From assembly GCA_037576215.1 (NCBI GenBank), contig JBANDB010000006.1, positions 3,534,001-3,598,000 of the forward strand: a DNA stretch of 64,000 bases, read 5' to 3'. Shown here piece after piece: positions 23,190 to 33,542 of this stretch. Positions within the stretch are counted from its first letter, which is position 1, and each line of letters begins with the position of its first letter. Below the pieces are notes generated by a model. It had not been told where the DNA came from. It did not search any database and saw nothing but the letters and a program-made list of their open reading frames with translations. This DNA is from Armillaria gallica (taxonomy: Eukaryota; Basidiomycota; Agaricomycetes; Agaricales; Physalacriaceae). Made by a program: the position numbers and the translations under genes.

Positions 23190-23885
23190 ACAGTGAATAC
23201 ATACTCTGGGCAGACGAATCCTCTTGAAAATTCATCAACGAATACTGACCTTGGACGTACGATGGATATCATTTTCCGATACAGCGTGCAGACTTGATCC
23301 GGTACTTTGTCTTGTACCACTACGGAGGCGTATACTCACACGTCGACATTGGCTGCAAGCGTCCATTAGACACTCCTCACATACCCGTCATCCTCCCTAA
23401 ATCAATCCCAGTCGGCGTCTCCAACGTCCTTATGTTCTCGGCAAAAGGACACCAATTTTACGCCCAGCTCATCTACAGTCTCGCGACATTTGATCATTCC
23501 TGGTTCCTCAACACTCTACCATCATGTTCTCTACCGGACCCATGTTTCTCTCCATACAGTACGCTATCTGGACTTCCTCCCCGCTGCCGCACTCAGTGAC
23601 CCCAAGCGTATCCTGCCGAAATCCCTCTACGGGAAGAATGCCAAGGACGACGATGCGCCGCATTCGTTTTTCTCGCATTTCTACGGCAGCAGCTGGCATG
23701 CCGATGACGCTGCGTTCATTGGGTTCCTCGGCCATTGGGGTAACAAGTTGATGTTGGCAGCCGTCGTCGTCCTCATAGCTGGGTTGGTGTTCATGGCATT
23801 GCCCACCAGACAGCGCAGGCAGGTTATGCGCTTGATGGGTGGACTCTCTTCACGTTGGGTGCACGACACCTCGTTGTACTGGTGA
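23190..23885 (+). pseudogene. GT32 glycosyltransferase relic, copy C
   Basis: Retains RYFVLYHYGGVY, VDIGCKRPLD, PKSIPVGVSN, PKSLYGKNAKDDDAPHSFF, then WHADDAAFIGFLGHWGNKLM and a membrane segment VVVLIAGLVFMAL with a basic RQRRQ end. It shares with copy A the TGA after DESS, a stop after FINEY and the HVD version of the DxD motif. An additional small deletion in the RYPVILP region and a frame change near STLPSC are its own. The shared defects show A and C derive from an already dead ancestor. Confidence 0.82.
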
Positions 23886-24360
23886 CAGAACGAACGATCG
23901 TCAACGCGGTGTTCTCTTTTTCCTGCCAGTGTCGATTCGGCCGCACGACGTTGAATTAAATCCTTCACCAAAGGAGATGCGTCTGGAGGAACGCCGGCAC
24001 GTACAGGAACTAGAAGATTCTGGGCCGAGGGAGTACTGTGGTTCGTCGAACTTTTCCCATCTTCACGATTTCTAAAACAGCTTAGAGCGTATATTTATTT
24101 TGTTTGTACTTCGCCAGAACTGTAAGGGCTGAACAAATTGGTTGGCACCTAGAACCCTACGGACACCAATCGATCTGACCTTAAACACTTTTATTGGCGC
24201 ACTACGCGATTTCAGCTAGAAGATGACGAGGCACACTGTCATAGGGAGTCCACATACCGTTCTGACTAGCAAATGACGAAGAGCCCATCCTGGAAACGCA
24301 CGTCCTAGCTTTGCGGAACGAGGTGACTTTCATCGCCGGTCGTGGTCTCGTTCTTTCACC

Positions 24361-24460
24361 ATGACTGCGTTTCCTCCGGAGCTTGTAGACTCATAATTGT
24401 ATATGAAGGCTGAAATGCCGCCCTACGTCCGAACGTCCTTCGTGACCACTTGTGCAAGCT
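24361..24460 (+). pseudogene. F-box-like gene start, relic in copy C
   Basis: Begins ATGACTGCGTTTCCTCCGGA (MTAFPPELV) and carries the same GTAGACTCATAATTG break as copy B. Homology to the intact genes ends roughly 90 bp later. The upstream 180 bp are also shared with copy B and with the intact gene at 27717. Confidence 0.7.
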
Positions 24461-24950
24461 CAAGGGAGAGGTGGGTCCTTTGATCGAAGGCTTTGCAGAA
24501 TTCTTCGCAGGACAAAACAAGTGCCGTTGATAACCGATGATACCACCTGCTCTCTGGTGAATTCTCAGGTCTTTGCTCCGCCCGTAGTCCCTCAGGAAGG
24601 GCCAAGTTGAATTATTGACGCTCAGTTTTGGGAAATCCAGACATATTCTCGTTTTCTCCGGTACAGGTGACGGTTTGTTTAAATAATGGTGCAGCTATAG
24701 CTGTAGCCTTCCTACCGACTCTGATTGCGAAAACATCAGGAAAAGGGCTGTTATCATTAATCTGTTCACTTGCTTAACCCAAATTTCCTCGAAATGTACA
24801 ATTCTCTACGTTCGATGTTCACTGGTTACTTAATTTCCCAAATCTCCCTATACTGTTGATAACTGTTGATATAAACCGATATTATCCAGCACCCCATCGA
24901 ACATTAGGCGCTCGGTCCCTGCACGTGAAGAACACGACGCTGGCGCCTTG

Positions 24951-26935
24951 ATGCAACCATACCTTGAACCTCAACAGCTCGACATAACAGGTTTCTATAC
25001 AACGCTAGGTCCTACTGGAAAATTGTCAAGTGTAAGTACACCTGATCATTACCGTTCTGTGTCCTGATTGAAGCTAAGCCCAGTAAACTCAAAATTGCTG
25101 TAGAGAAGTGGTTGTCCGAGTCTTCCATATCACTACTAGAATATGTGAGTAATCATGTCGAAAATCGAACGGACGGCAAGCTATAACGGTCTTCAAGGCA
25201 ACAGAGTGAAAGTAGTCGCACTGGCCAATTTCCCGAAATTACGATCTCCTCCCAGACAGAAATTGGGCGAGCGGAAGAATCCGTAAAGGTTCCAAAACAA
25301 CGGGCGTACACCGGCAGAAAGCCCGTAATATCATCCTCCCTCGCAGACACTCCTTGCTCTAGCCTTGGCATTAAGGGCCTCTTGGATTTACTCAACACCA
25401 CACTCGTCACCTCATACACACTAGATACCCCATCCATCTCCTTCGTTCTCGAAGACTGCATTGCACAGAACTACGATTTTGGAACTGCATACGGTCGTCT
25501 GCGCTCAGCATGGTGCGACCATAGAGTCACTGACATTCAAATGGAGCTGCGGAAACGTGAAGCGGAGGACATAGATTGGCGAAGAAATAAACTCAATGGT
25601 AACCGGATAGACGACGTGGCCTTCGGGAAGGCAACGCCTCGCCGAGTCTGGGATCTGTACAGTAATCGTGTGGTCCCAGTGTGGAGCTGTGGGACGTCCA
25701 TCTGGCCACGACCAATATCACATGCTTGGGTGGATGAGGTGGATCGCGTCGACGTGTGGACCCCTATCAATGGACGTGAATGGCCGGTGCCCTTCCCGAA
25801 AGGTGCCAGCCTCGACCTCATCCGCATTGAGATGTTGAACCTGGGACTGGAATACATGTGGTTGGATGTTCTCTGCATGAGACAGAGAGGAGGGCCGGGG
25901 GAGGATCTGCGTGTGGAAGAGTGGAAACTGGATGTGCCAACCATCGGAAGGATATATCGACGTCAACCTGTGGTGATCTATTTGAGCGGGCTTGGGATTC
26001 CTTTGAGTCTGAAGGAGGGTGACTTGGAGAGTGACCGGTCTTGGTTTAGGCGTGCATGGACATTGCAGGAGATCGGCAGTTGGAGGACAATAGCCGGGGA
26101 TACACCAGATGGCCCAATGCATGCTGAGCCAATAGATGACATGGGAAACTACAAGGATGAGATATTAACAAAATTTCACAAGCAGCTCGAGTCTGCAGCT
26201 CAGATGCCTCTCAACGGTCTATATGGTGTGCTATCTGTGATGCAGGATCGGATGTCAACAAACCCAGTAGACAAAGTTGCTGGTCTAGCATTTTCTCTGA
26301 GGACACAGTCAATACCGGCCTACTATGAGAGCCAATCTCTGGAGGATGCATGGTCGGCACTTGTAAATGAGATGCAATTGGACAATCGGGGCAAACTGCT
26401 CTTCACCTATCCTGAACCTGGAAGTGCATGCAAGAAATGGAGACCATCGTGGGAGCAGGTCATGACCAAGTCTCTGCCCAAAAACCCGGATTTTGAGTTC
26501 GCTGTCCATACTCCGACTCTGGCTGAGGATGATTTGTATTATGGGCTCCACATTAAAAGAGGGATTGTGCGGGGATTGGCCGTAGGAGGTTTAGAAGGGA
26601 GGGATCGATACGGAGAGTTGGTTGTTGAAGATGCACGCTGGATAGCGCATATATTCAACATCGTTGCATCCCGTACGCATACATTCAAAATTGTTGCTAG
26701 CCACCAGTACCCGATACCTGAAGACATGTACACACTGCTCGGCACCGATCCAACATTCTTGGGCGACAGACATCCGGGGCAATATTGGGTTGTCGGACGA
26801 CTCAGGCTGTCCAACACGCATGCGCGCTATAAGATATTCGAGAAAGTATCTGTGTTTCAAATGGCTGACTTAAAAGAGATAGAGCGGCTAAATGACCTAG
26901 GTTCATCCGTATACTCTCGTTTTATTCTCGCTTGA
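24951..26935 (+). CDS. HET-domain (heterokaryon incompatibility) protein, apparently intact
   Basis: The large exon is open from about 25187 to the TGA at 26935. It contains the HET domain: ISHAWVDEVDRVDVW, then EYMWLDVLCMRQRGG, EEWKLDVPTIGRIY, VVIYLSGLG and SWFRRAWTLQEIGSW, followed by a long C-terminal region without a known domain. HET proteins act in the cytoplasm in vegetative incompatibility and cell death. The 5' end is inferred: exon ATG 24951 (MQPYLEPQQLDITGFYTTLG), a middle exon ending LLEY before GTGAGT at 25145, then acceptor GGCAACAG joining SESSRTGQFPE at 25205. The middle exon's start codon seen in copy B is ATT here, so the first two exons are tentative. Copy B is its dead paralogue. 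Confidence 0.82.
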
Positions 26936-27124
26936 TTGTGAAGACCCACTTTGTGATACCTTTTGTACATAATCCCGAAACTACTGTCCACTTCATTCCG
27001 TGCTGAAATACAACACCAGCTGCCGCCAGGCGTTAGAAACTCGGAAACTCAAGTGTTGCAAAACTCACTGGCAATCATCTACCCGAACATTCCCACTCTT
27101 TCCACCAACAGGACGACATTGACC

Positions 27125-27500
27125 AACAAAGGAAAAATTTTGTACCTCTGTGCTTTTCTGCTCGCGTCCATAGCCTCGTCCACCGTTTCATAAATCCGAT
27201 CCACTTCCTCGTCGTCTGCTTCGTATCTCGTATCGGCGAACAATCTATATTTGTTTTTACTTTACCTTGGATCGCTACCACACTGGCGTCATTGCCGGAT
27301 AATACCAAAGAGACCTACGTCGGAATTGTTTGCTCAGGAAATTCAGCGGAGTCTGAGTGTGAATGTTCAACGTCGGATCCAGGTTTATCTTGATTGTGTG
27401 ACCGTCGATTTCAGAGACGCCTGATGAATTCACTCAGTACTTCCCGGACTCGACAGGCAAGATTGGCAAAGGACCTTTTCGCGAGGTCCAAGTCTTAGTT
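27125..27500 (-). pseudogene. Prp6 N-terminal fragment relic, copy C
   Basis: In one minus-strand frame this reads ADTRYEADDEEVDRIYETVD then EAMDASRKAQR, very close to the acidic N-terminal segment of splicing factor Prp6 (PRP1_N). The sequence on either side does not continue as Prp6. The clearest of the three copies of this captured fragment. Confidence 0.65.
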
Positions 27501-27716
27501 GATGATGAGCCTATTGGCGGCATATGGCTGATATACACCACGTCGAATTAGTACACGATTTCAGCTAGACGAGGCATAGGGAATCCACATACTGTTCCGA
27601 TTAGTAATAGTTAACGAAGAGCCCATCACTGAAAACTTCGCACGGTCCAAGCTTTGCGGAGCGGCGGGCCGAGTGGAGGTGACTTGCACCGCCGGCCGTG
27701 GGCTCGTTCTTTACCC

Positions 27717-28618
27717 ATGACTACGTTTCCTCCAGAGCTTGTCGAGATAATTGTATATGAAGTCTGGCACTCTGAAATGCCGTCCTACATCCGAACGTCC
27801 TTCATGACCACTTGTCCCAGAATTAATCGAACGTGGAAAGCTGTCTATGCCCCTATCGCTTCTCAGGACATATACATCACCAACCTCGCATACATATACT
27901 ACCTATCCGACATAGCCCAGTTCCGAAAATCTATCATCTACCATGACTTTATCCCACGACTTACCCGCACCATCACCTGCTTTATTGACCTCCAAAAAAC
28001 AGCAATGGAAACAGCAGTGAAACGGGTGTATCGCACTCTCCTCTACCTACCTAACGTCATTGGTTTCGAAACTCTGTTCCCTCTCGTTCCACATATTTCT
28101 TTCGTGTTCAGATGGACCAGCATTGCGCGAAATCCGCAGCTTTGTGATATTCCCATTCCCATTTGTATTCGCTACCACTGGCATCTGTCTAGGATCCCGG
28201 GGGGTACACTCGGGGACACACGACTGGACGTATATATTATCGTGAAAGACTCGGATCTGTCACAGCACATACGCTACTCGACCTTGTTACCCGTAATGGA
28301 TACATTGTGCGGAATCGATGTCCCTGGAGACCTCTCATTATTCCTAAATACAGGAAGGAAACATTATCTGGGAACAATTGATGGCCTTCGGTGGTTCCAT
28401 CAAACCGCGAAGGTATATCAGCGACAAGGCGATATCAAGAATATCAATGAGCGCTTGTGGATGGCTTCCAAAGGGCCGAGTCGTAGTACGTGTGTGGAGC
28501 GTCTTTCGTCTATTTTGGTCTAACATCCATACATCCACTGGCAGGGCTAGGGTGTCTTACCAGTCTCCTCAATTCCTTGGAATACAAACGGGTGCAAGGG
28601 TCTTTTCCTAATCGCTGA
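27717..28618 (+). CDS. F-box-like protein of a mushroom-expanded family, first copy
   Basis: Starts MTTFPPELVEIIVYEVWHSE, then SYIRTSFMTTCPRINRTWKA. The Leu/Pro-rich start and the CxxINRTW motif resemble an F-box, which would recruit a target to an SCF ubiquitin ligase. That role is inferred and not shown. I prefer ATG 27717 over the open frame further upstream, because the paralogue starts at the same Met. Exon 1 ends at SR, joined over a GTACGT...CAG intron (about 28488-28545) to RLGCLTSLLNSLEYKRVQGS, ending TGA 28618. The protein is about 280 residues. The second copy is 1.7 kb downstream, and relics of the first exon occur in copies B and C. Confidence 0.75.
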
Positions 28619-28829
28619 ATGCGCGAAGCAACTTCGATCCTTCATCGGGAGAACTCACATTATGGGACTGCAGACCAAGGGAAATCATGTGTGAATACTG
28701 AGTTGGTATTACGCGCAGTCCCGTACAGAACCGAGGACCGATTTTTAATTCATAAATTGGTGATGCAAGGAACAAACTTACGAAGCAAACTAAGCTACTT
28801 CAATGAAAGTGTCATGGCATAGCCTCATA

Positions 28830-29430
28830 GTAGTAGAGCATAACCAACGTAAAATAATCCGAGAGCGAGGAAAGTTAAACAACGAGAGACATCCGAAGTT
28901 TTGTCGCAATCATCAGAAAGGTCCTGCAGCAGTTAACTCTGGTGGACTGGCGCTTTCGAAATTTTTTGTACAATATTTAATGCTGAGTCCATTTCTCAGA
29001 GTGCCGCCACGAAGGCCGGCTGCGTAATTTCGAAAAGATCTTCGCCGTGAAGTAACGGGGGCGCAGGGCATACATTAGTAGCTGTAGCGATGTGGTCTGA
29101 CGATTTAGGTTCGTACTTGTTACGGGCGAAACTTGTGCAAGGGTACTGTTTTGTGCCGGCTGTTTATGCACGAGTCGAAGGATGAGCGATTCTGAGAAAT
29201 AGGACGGTCGATGAAAGTCATAGCAGGCTGCAGTGTCAGGTACATTGGATTTCGATACTAGATTTGGCATGAAATGGGAAGCTGAGGCAGATAAGCGGGA
29301 CGGGGTGTACGTACGGAAGGTGGGATGTGAGAAGAACGTGAGTACATCGGGATGCCGGCCGGTGAGTGGATGTGACTTTCAAACAGGCCGCCGGCCGTGT
29401 CTCTCGTAACTCTGATCATCTTATTCTTTT
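28830..29430. other. Intergenic stretch between the two F-box-like genes
   Basis: Nothing is recognised on either strand. The proximal 150 bp still belong to the duplicated 3' flank, and the part nearest 29434 serves as upstream region of the second gene but does not resemble that of the first. Confidence 0.4.
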
Positions 29431-29433
29431 ACC

Positions 29434-30375
29434 ATGACTACGTTTCCTCCAGAGCTTGTCGAGATAATTGTATACGAGGTATGGCACTCTGAAATGCCGT
29501 CCTACATCCGAACGTCCTTCATGACCACTTGCCCCAGAATTAATCGAACGTGGAAAGCTGTCTATGCCCCTATCGCTTCTCAGGACATATACATCACCAA
29601 CCTCGCATACATATACTACCTATCCGACATAGCCCAGTTCCGAAAATCTATCATCTACCATGACTTTATCCCACGACTTACCCGCACCATCACCTGTTTT
29701 ATTGACCTCCAAAAAACAGCAATGGAAACAGCAGTGAAACGGGTGTATCGCACTCTCCTCTACCTACCTAACGTCTTTGGTTTCAAAACTCTGTTCCCTC
29801 TCGTTCCACATATTTCTTTCGTGTTCAGATGGACCGGTATTGCGCGAAATCCGCACCTCTGCGATATTCCCATTTGTGTTCGCTACCACTGGCATCTGTC
29901 TAGGATCCCGGGAGCTACATTCGGGGACACACGATTGGACGTATACATTGTCGTGAAAGACTCGGACCCTTCACGGCACATACATTTTTCGACCATACTA
30001 CCCGCAACGGAGACATTGCGCAAAATCGATGTCCCTGGAGGCTTGTCGTTATTCTTAAGGACAGGAACAAACAATTATTGGAGAACAATTGATGGCCTCC
30101 GATATTTTTGTCAAATTGCCAAGGTACACCAGCAGCAAGGGGATATCGGGGATATCAATCAGCGCTTGTGGATGGCTTCCAAAGGGCCGAGTCGCAGTAA
30201 ATGTGTGTGTGTCCCTTTTGTCTGCTTAGTCTAACATTCGAGTCCAGGGCTGGGATGTCTTGACACATTCTTCAATTCCTTGGAATACAAACGGGTGCAG
30301 CAGTCTTTTCCTCGTGGTCGCCTGCGCCCGAGGCGCAGCTTCGGTACTTCACAGGGAGAACTCACACACATTTAA
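29434..30375 (+). CDS. F-box-like protein of a mushroom-expanded family, second copy
   Basis: A tandem paralogue of the gene at 27717, nearly identical over the first 130 codons and then diverging. The intron lies at the same place (GTAAAT...TCCAG, about 30199-30247). Exon 2 reads RLGCLDTFFNSLEYKRVQQS and then takes a different reading frame from copy 1 because of an indel, giving a basic tail and a TAA at 30375. Similarity continues about 150 bp past the stop, so the duplicated block covers roughly 27717-28830 and 29434-30510. Function as for the first copy: F-box-like by motif only. Confidence 0.75.
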
Positions 30376-30791
30376 CTGCTATTGAGAATCAGGACGTATT
30401 ACACGTATTCCTGTTACAGAACCGAGCGCCCTATTTTGAATTAATAATAATGGTGGGGGAAGGAATATAATTATGAAGCAAACCAGTGCTACTTCGATGC
30501 GAGTGGTATAGCATATTCATGTCACACGAGAGACTCCGAATACTTGAAAGCAGAGCCCAGGTCAAGGCCCGAAAGGCTAAGCAAATAAATACCCGTCGAA
30601 ATCCCTTCCGCAGCACTGAATAGCAGTTGGTTTTCGACAATTGCGTTGCAGGGTGCTAAATTTTGTCTCGGCCGGCCCCCGGCATCCCGAGTTCGCTTGA
30701 CGACCTCCGAAGCAAACAAAGGCCGGCTGTGTAAACAACGCGACTTTCACCACTCCCACCATTACGCTTTGGTCGCGTAATATTTCTCTCA

Positions 30792-33542
30792 ATGTCCCGC
30801 GTTGATGAAGCACACAAAGTTTTGAAAGATGTTTTCGGTCATTCTTCTTTTCGACTGTCCCAGGAAGCTGTATGTTACCAGCCCCCTATCCTGCTATACA
30901 CAGGTGAACCGTTACCAAACCTCTCTACACTCTAGGTGATTCATCGTCTTCTTGTCGAAAACGAGAATGCTTTGGTACTCTTTCCGACTGGTGGAGGAAA
31001 GTCCTTGACCTATCAAGTCCCGGCGCTCTGTCTAGATGTGAGTGAAACAAGTCGGCGGCAAGGAAAGCCAGTCTTTTAACGCGTCTTTCACAGGGACTGA
31101 CGCTGGTGATATCGCCTCTAATTGCGCTGATGAAGGACCAAGTAGATGCACTTCGCGAGCGCGGTGTTGAAGCAGCCAATCTTGATAGCACGCTGGATGC
31201 GGAGGCGGCGAGAGTAGTGAAACACGACGTTATTGCGAACAAGATCAAGCTTTTATATGTAGCTCCAGAAAGGTGAGTTCCCCGCTTTTTAATGTTCGCA
31301 CTTCTAAATGATTCCATGTAGGCTCAATAATGAGGGCTTTCTGGAGATGATGAAGCATGTGAAAATATCATTGCTTGCTGTGGACGAGTCACACTGTGTG
31401 TCTCAAGTGAGTTGTGCTATCCATGTAGTCTTCCAGTTGTTGACTTGTTACTAGTGGGGTCTGAGTTTCCGACCTGAATACCTCAAGGTCGCGCGCTTCG
31501 CCGAAGAAATGGATGTCGAGCGCGTTCTATGCCTTACAGCAACGGCAACACCGAACGTAGCCAAAGACATCTGTGAACAATTCTGCATTGATTCCAAAGC
31601 TGGACTGTTTGACACGCCAGTATATCGCCCGAAGTACTTCGATTTTCGCTAGCATGCTGACGCCTGTTGACTTGATCATCTTTAGCCTCTCCTCCCAGGT
31701 CGATGTCGCCGACAATTTTGCTCAAAAGATGGAGCGTCTCGTTCCGTTCCTCAAGAAGAGGAGTGGACCAGCTATTATCTACGTAACGCTGCAGAAGCAG
31801 GCTCAGGATGTTGCCGATGAGCTCACTCGGCGCAAATTAGACGCTATGGTCTATCATGCGGGACTCCCAAATGAACAGCGAGCCCGGATACAACAACAAT
31901 TTATGGCATCTGACAAAGGAATCGTGTGCGCCACTATCGCTTTTGGCATGGGAATAGATAAAGGTATGGTTCGCCTATCTTTTTGTCATTTTTGGACTGA
32001 TATTATGAACAGCCAATATTCGGCAGGCGAGTCGCGTTGGACCGTCTTGACATACCTCCGCTGACTTTCTATGCAGGTTGTTCATCTCTACATGCCAAAG
32101 ACGTTGGAGAATTATAGCCAAGAAGTGGGGAGAGCTGGTCGCGATGGCCTTCCTTCCACTTGCTTGCTGTTCTTGTCTGCCCCTGACATCCCCGTCCTTG
32201 AGGGTTTTTCTAGGGGAGATACCTGCAGCAAGACATCTCTGGAGCTCTGGATGCAAGAGGTGGCTCTCAAGAATCCCTCGACAGACGGGACTCTCGATTT
32301 TAATCACTATCAACAGTCCAAGTCGTCCGTCTTTTTCACTTAATTATTAGCAACTTTGTTAATCATGGTTTTAGGTATGACATGAAGGTACGCTTTGTTG
32401 ACCTGACCAATTGTACGCTTGTTGTAACCATCGCCAGACCTCGATTCTTGGGTTATGCTATGCCCAGCTAGAACTCCAGCACAAGTACATTCGGGCTGTG
32501 ACGCCGTTCTATGAAATCTATGATATCACATTCCGCGATGCAGAGGGTATGAAGCAAGTGAAGACGGACTCGTCCAAAGCAGCTAAAGCTATTAGAGCTA
32601 ATTGGCAGTCCAAGACAAGCGGGTTCCAGGTACGGTCCGTCCCATATTAACCATAGGTCCAAGTACTGATGGGTTATCGTTTTCAGATCAATATGGTAGA
32701 AGCAGCCGAACAATCCGGATCATCTAGAGAGTCATTGGCGAGACAGATATCCATGTGGGAGATCGGGCGTACGTGATGTTTTCTCCTACGGTTGGTTTAA
32801 ATGGACTGACTATCTCAACAGAATACATTTCGACCAAGCCGTCGCAAGTTCGAATGGTAAATCTTTCAATGCTTCTCGTACGATATAGTTAATGATGACC
32901 CTGTTCAGCGTTATCGCATCGTGATCCCTCTGCCAACGGAGCTGTCCAAGGTGTCACAAATAGCTCAGGACATCCACGCTGGGATGGTTAAACGTGAAGA
33001 AGAGGGTATCCGAAAGCTTCAAGAGGTGATCGAGTTCGCCACCAAGCCTGAATGTTCGTCAGACTTTGCTTTGTCTTATCCTCCATTTAACCCTCCTGCC
33101 AGGCCTAGCTCACTCCCTCGCCACCTACTTTGGCCATGGTGACGCCGTCGCCAAAGGGCGCTGTGGCCACTGCACGTTCTGCAAAACCGGTACCGGCATC
33201 GTCTTCAAGCAGGACGCTAAAACCACTGCAGACCCTTCTCAAGTCCTGGCTATCCTCAACGCGTGCCCGGAGCGGGACGATCCGCGTTTGCTCGCGCGTA
33301 TGGCGTTTGGGATCACGTCACCGAGGCTGACGGCGGGCAGATGGAGCACGAGCCACCCGCTTTTTGGGAGCATGGTGGATGTAGACTTCAACGAGCTCGT
33401 GGAGGCGTTTGATGCAGAGTGTAAGAAAGTTGGCTATGTGGGCTTGACTGTGCCAAAGACGGCGCCGGCACCCAAGAAAAGGCCAACGAGTACGAGAGGA
33501 GGGGGAGGACCAAGTAAGAGAGGAAGATATACTCGCCGTTAA
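30792..33542 (+). CDS. RecQ-family DNA helicase
   Basis: An ATP-dependent 3'-5' DNA helicase of the RecQ type, for replication and recombination repair. Exon 1 is 30792-30869 (MSRVDEAHKVLKDVFGHSSF). Helicase motif I reads PTGGGKSLTYQVPA, Ia ISPLIALMKDQV, motif II DESHCVSQWG (Ser in place of the usual Ala), motif III LTATATP, motif V FGMGIDKANIRQVVHL and motif VI NYSQEVGRAGRDG. A zinc-binding CGHCTFC lies near the C-terminus, followed by a Lys/Arg-rich tail ending RGRYTRR. An intron at about 31634-31682 joins VYRP to NLSSQVDVADNF. At least nine introns are needed and all checked joins keep the frame, so it looks intact. It marks the left end of the conserved block. Confidence 0.92.

Larger units (their letters stand above)
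19955..24620 (+). repeat. Segmental duplication, unit copy C (left part)
   Basis: Near-identical to copy A from its first base (GTTTGGATGTTTCCGGCG) and co-linear with it to about 23700. It then continues with the GT32 C-terminus, a unique 150 bp, and the F-box-like relic shared with copy B. It is the most complete version of the unit. Confidence 0.88.
27717..30510 (+). repeat. Tandem duplication of the F-box-like gene
   Basis: Two direct copies (27717 to about 28830 and 29434 to about 30510) include the gene and about 150-200 bp of 3' flank. Identity is very high in the first 400 bp and falls towards the 3' end. Upstream flanks differ: the first copy keeps the unit-type upstream sequence found before the relics in copies B and C, while the second does not. 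Confidence 0.85.

Noticed and set aside
25537..25944. Long minus-strand open frame across the HET gene
   Set aside because: It is antisense to the conserved HET domain and mirrors a similar frame in copy B at 16220-16651. It is explained by codon bias of the plus-strand gene.
1..27660. A transposon or Starship-like cargo element
   Set aside because: No tyrosine recombinase, transposase, reverse transcriptase or integrase motifs and no clear terminal repeats were found. The blocks behave as segmental duplications.
30792..33542. RecQ gene as a subtelomeric telomere-linked helicase
   Set aside because: Its length, intron content and zinc motif fit an ordinary single-copy RecQ. No telomeric repeat arrays or partial copies were seen nearby, so the position next to a repeat-rich block is not enough.
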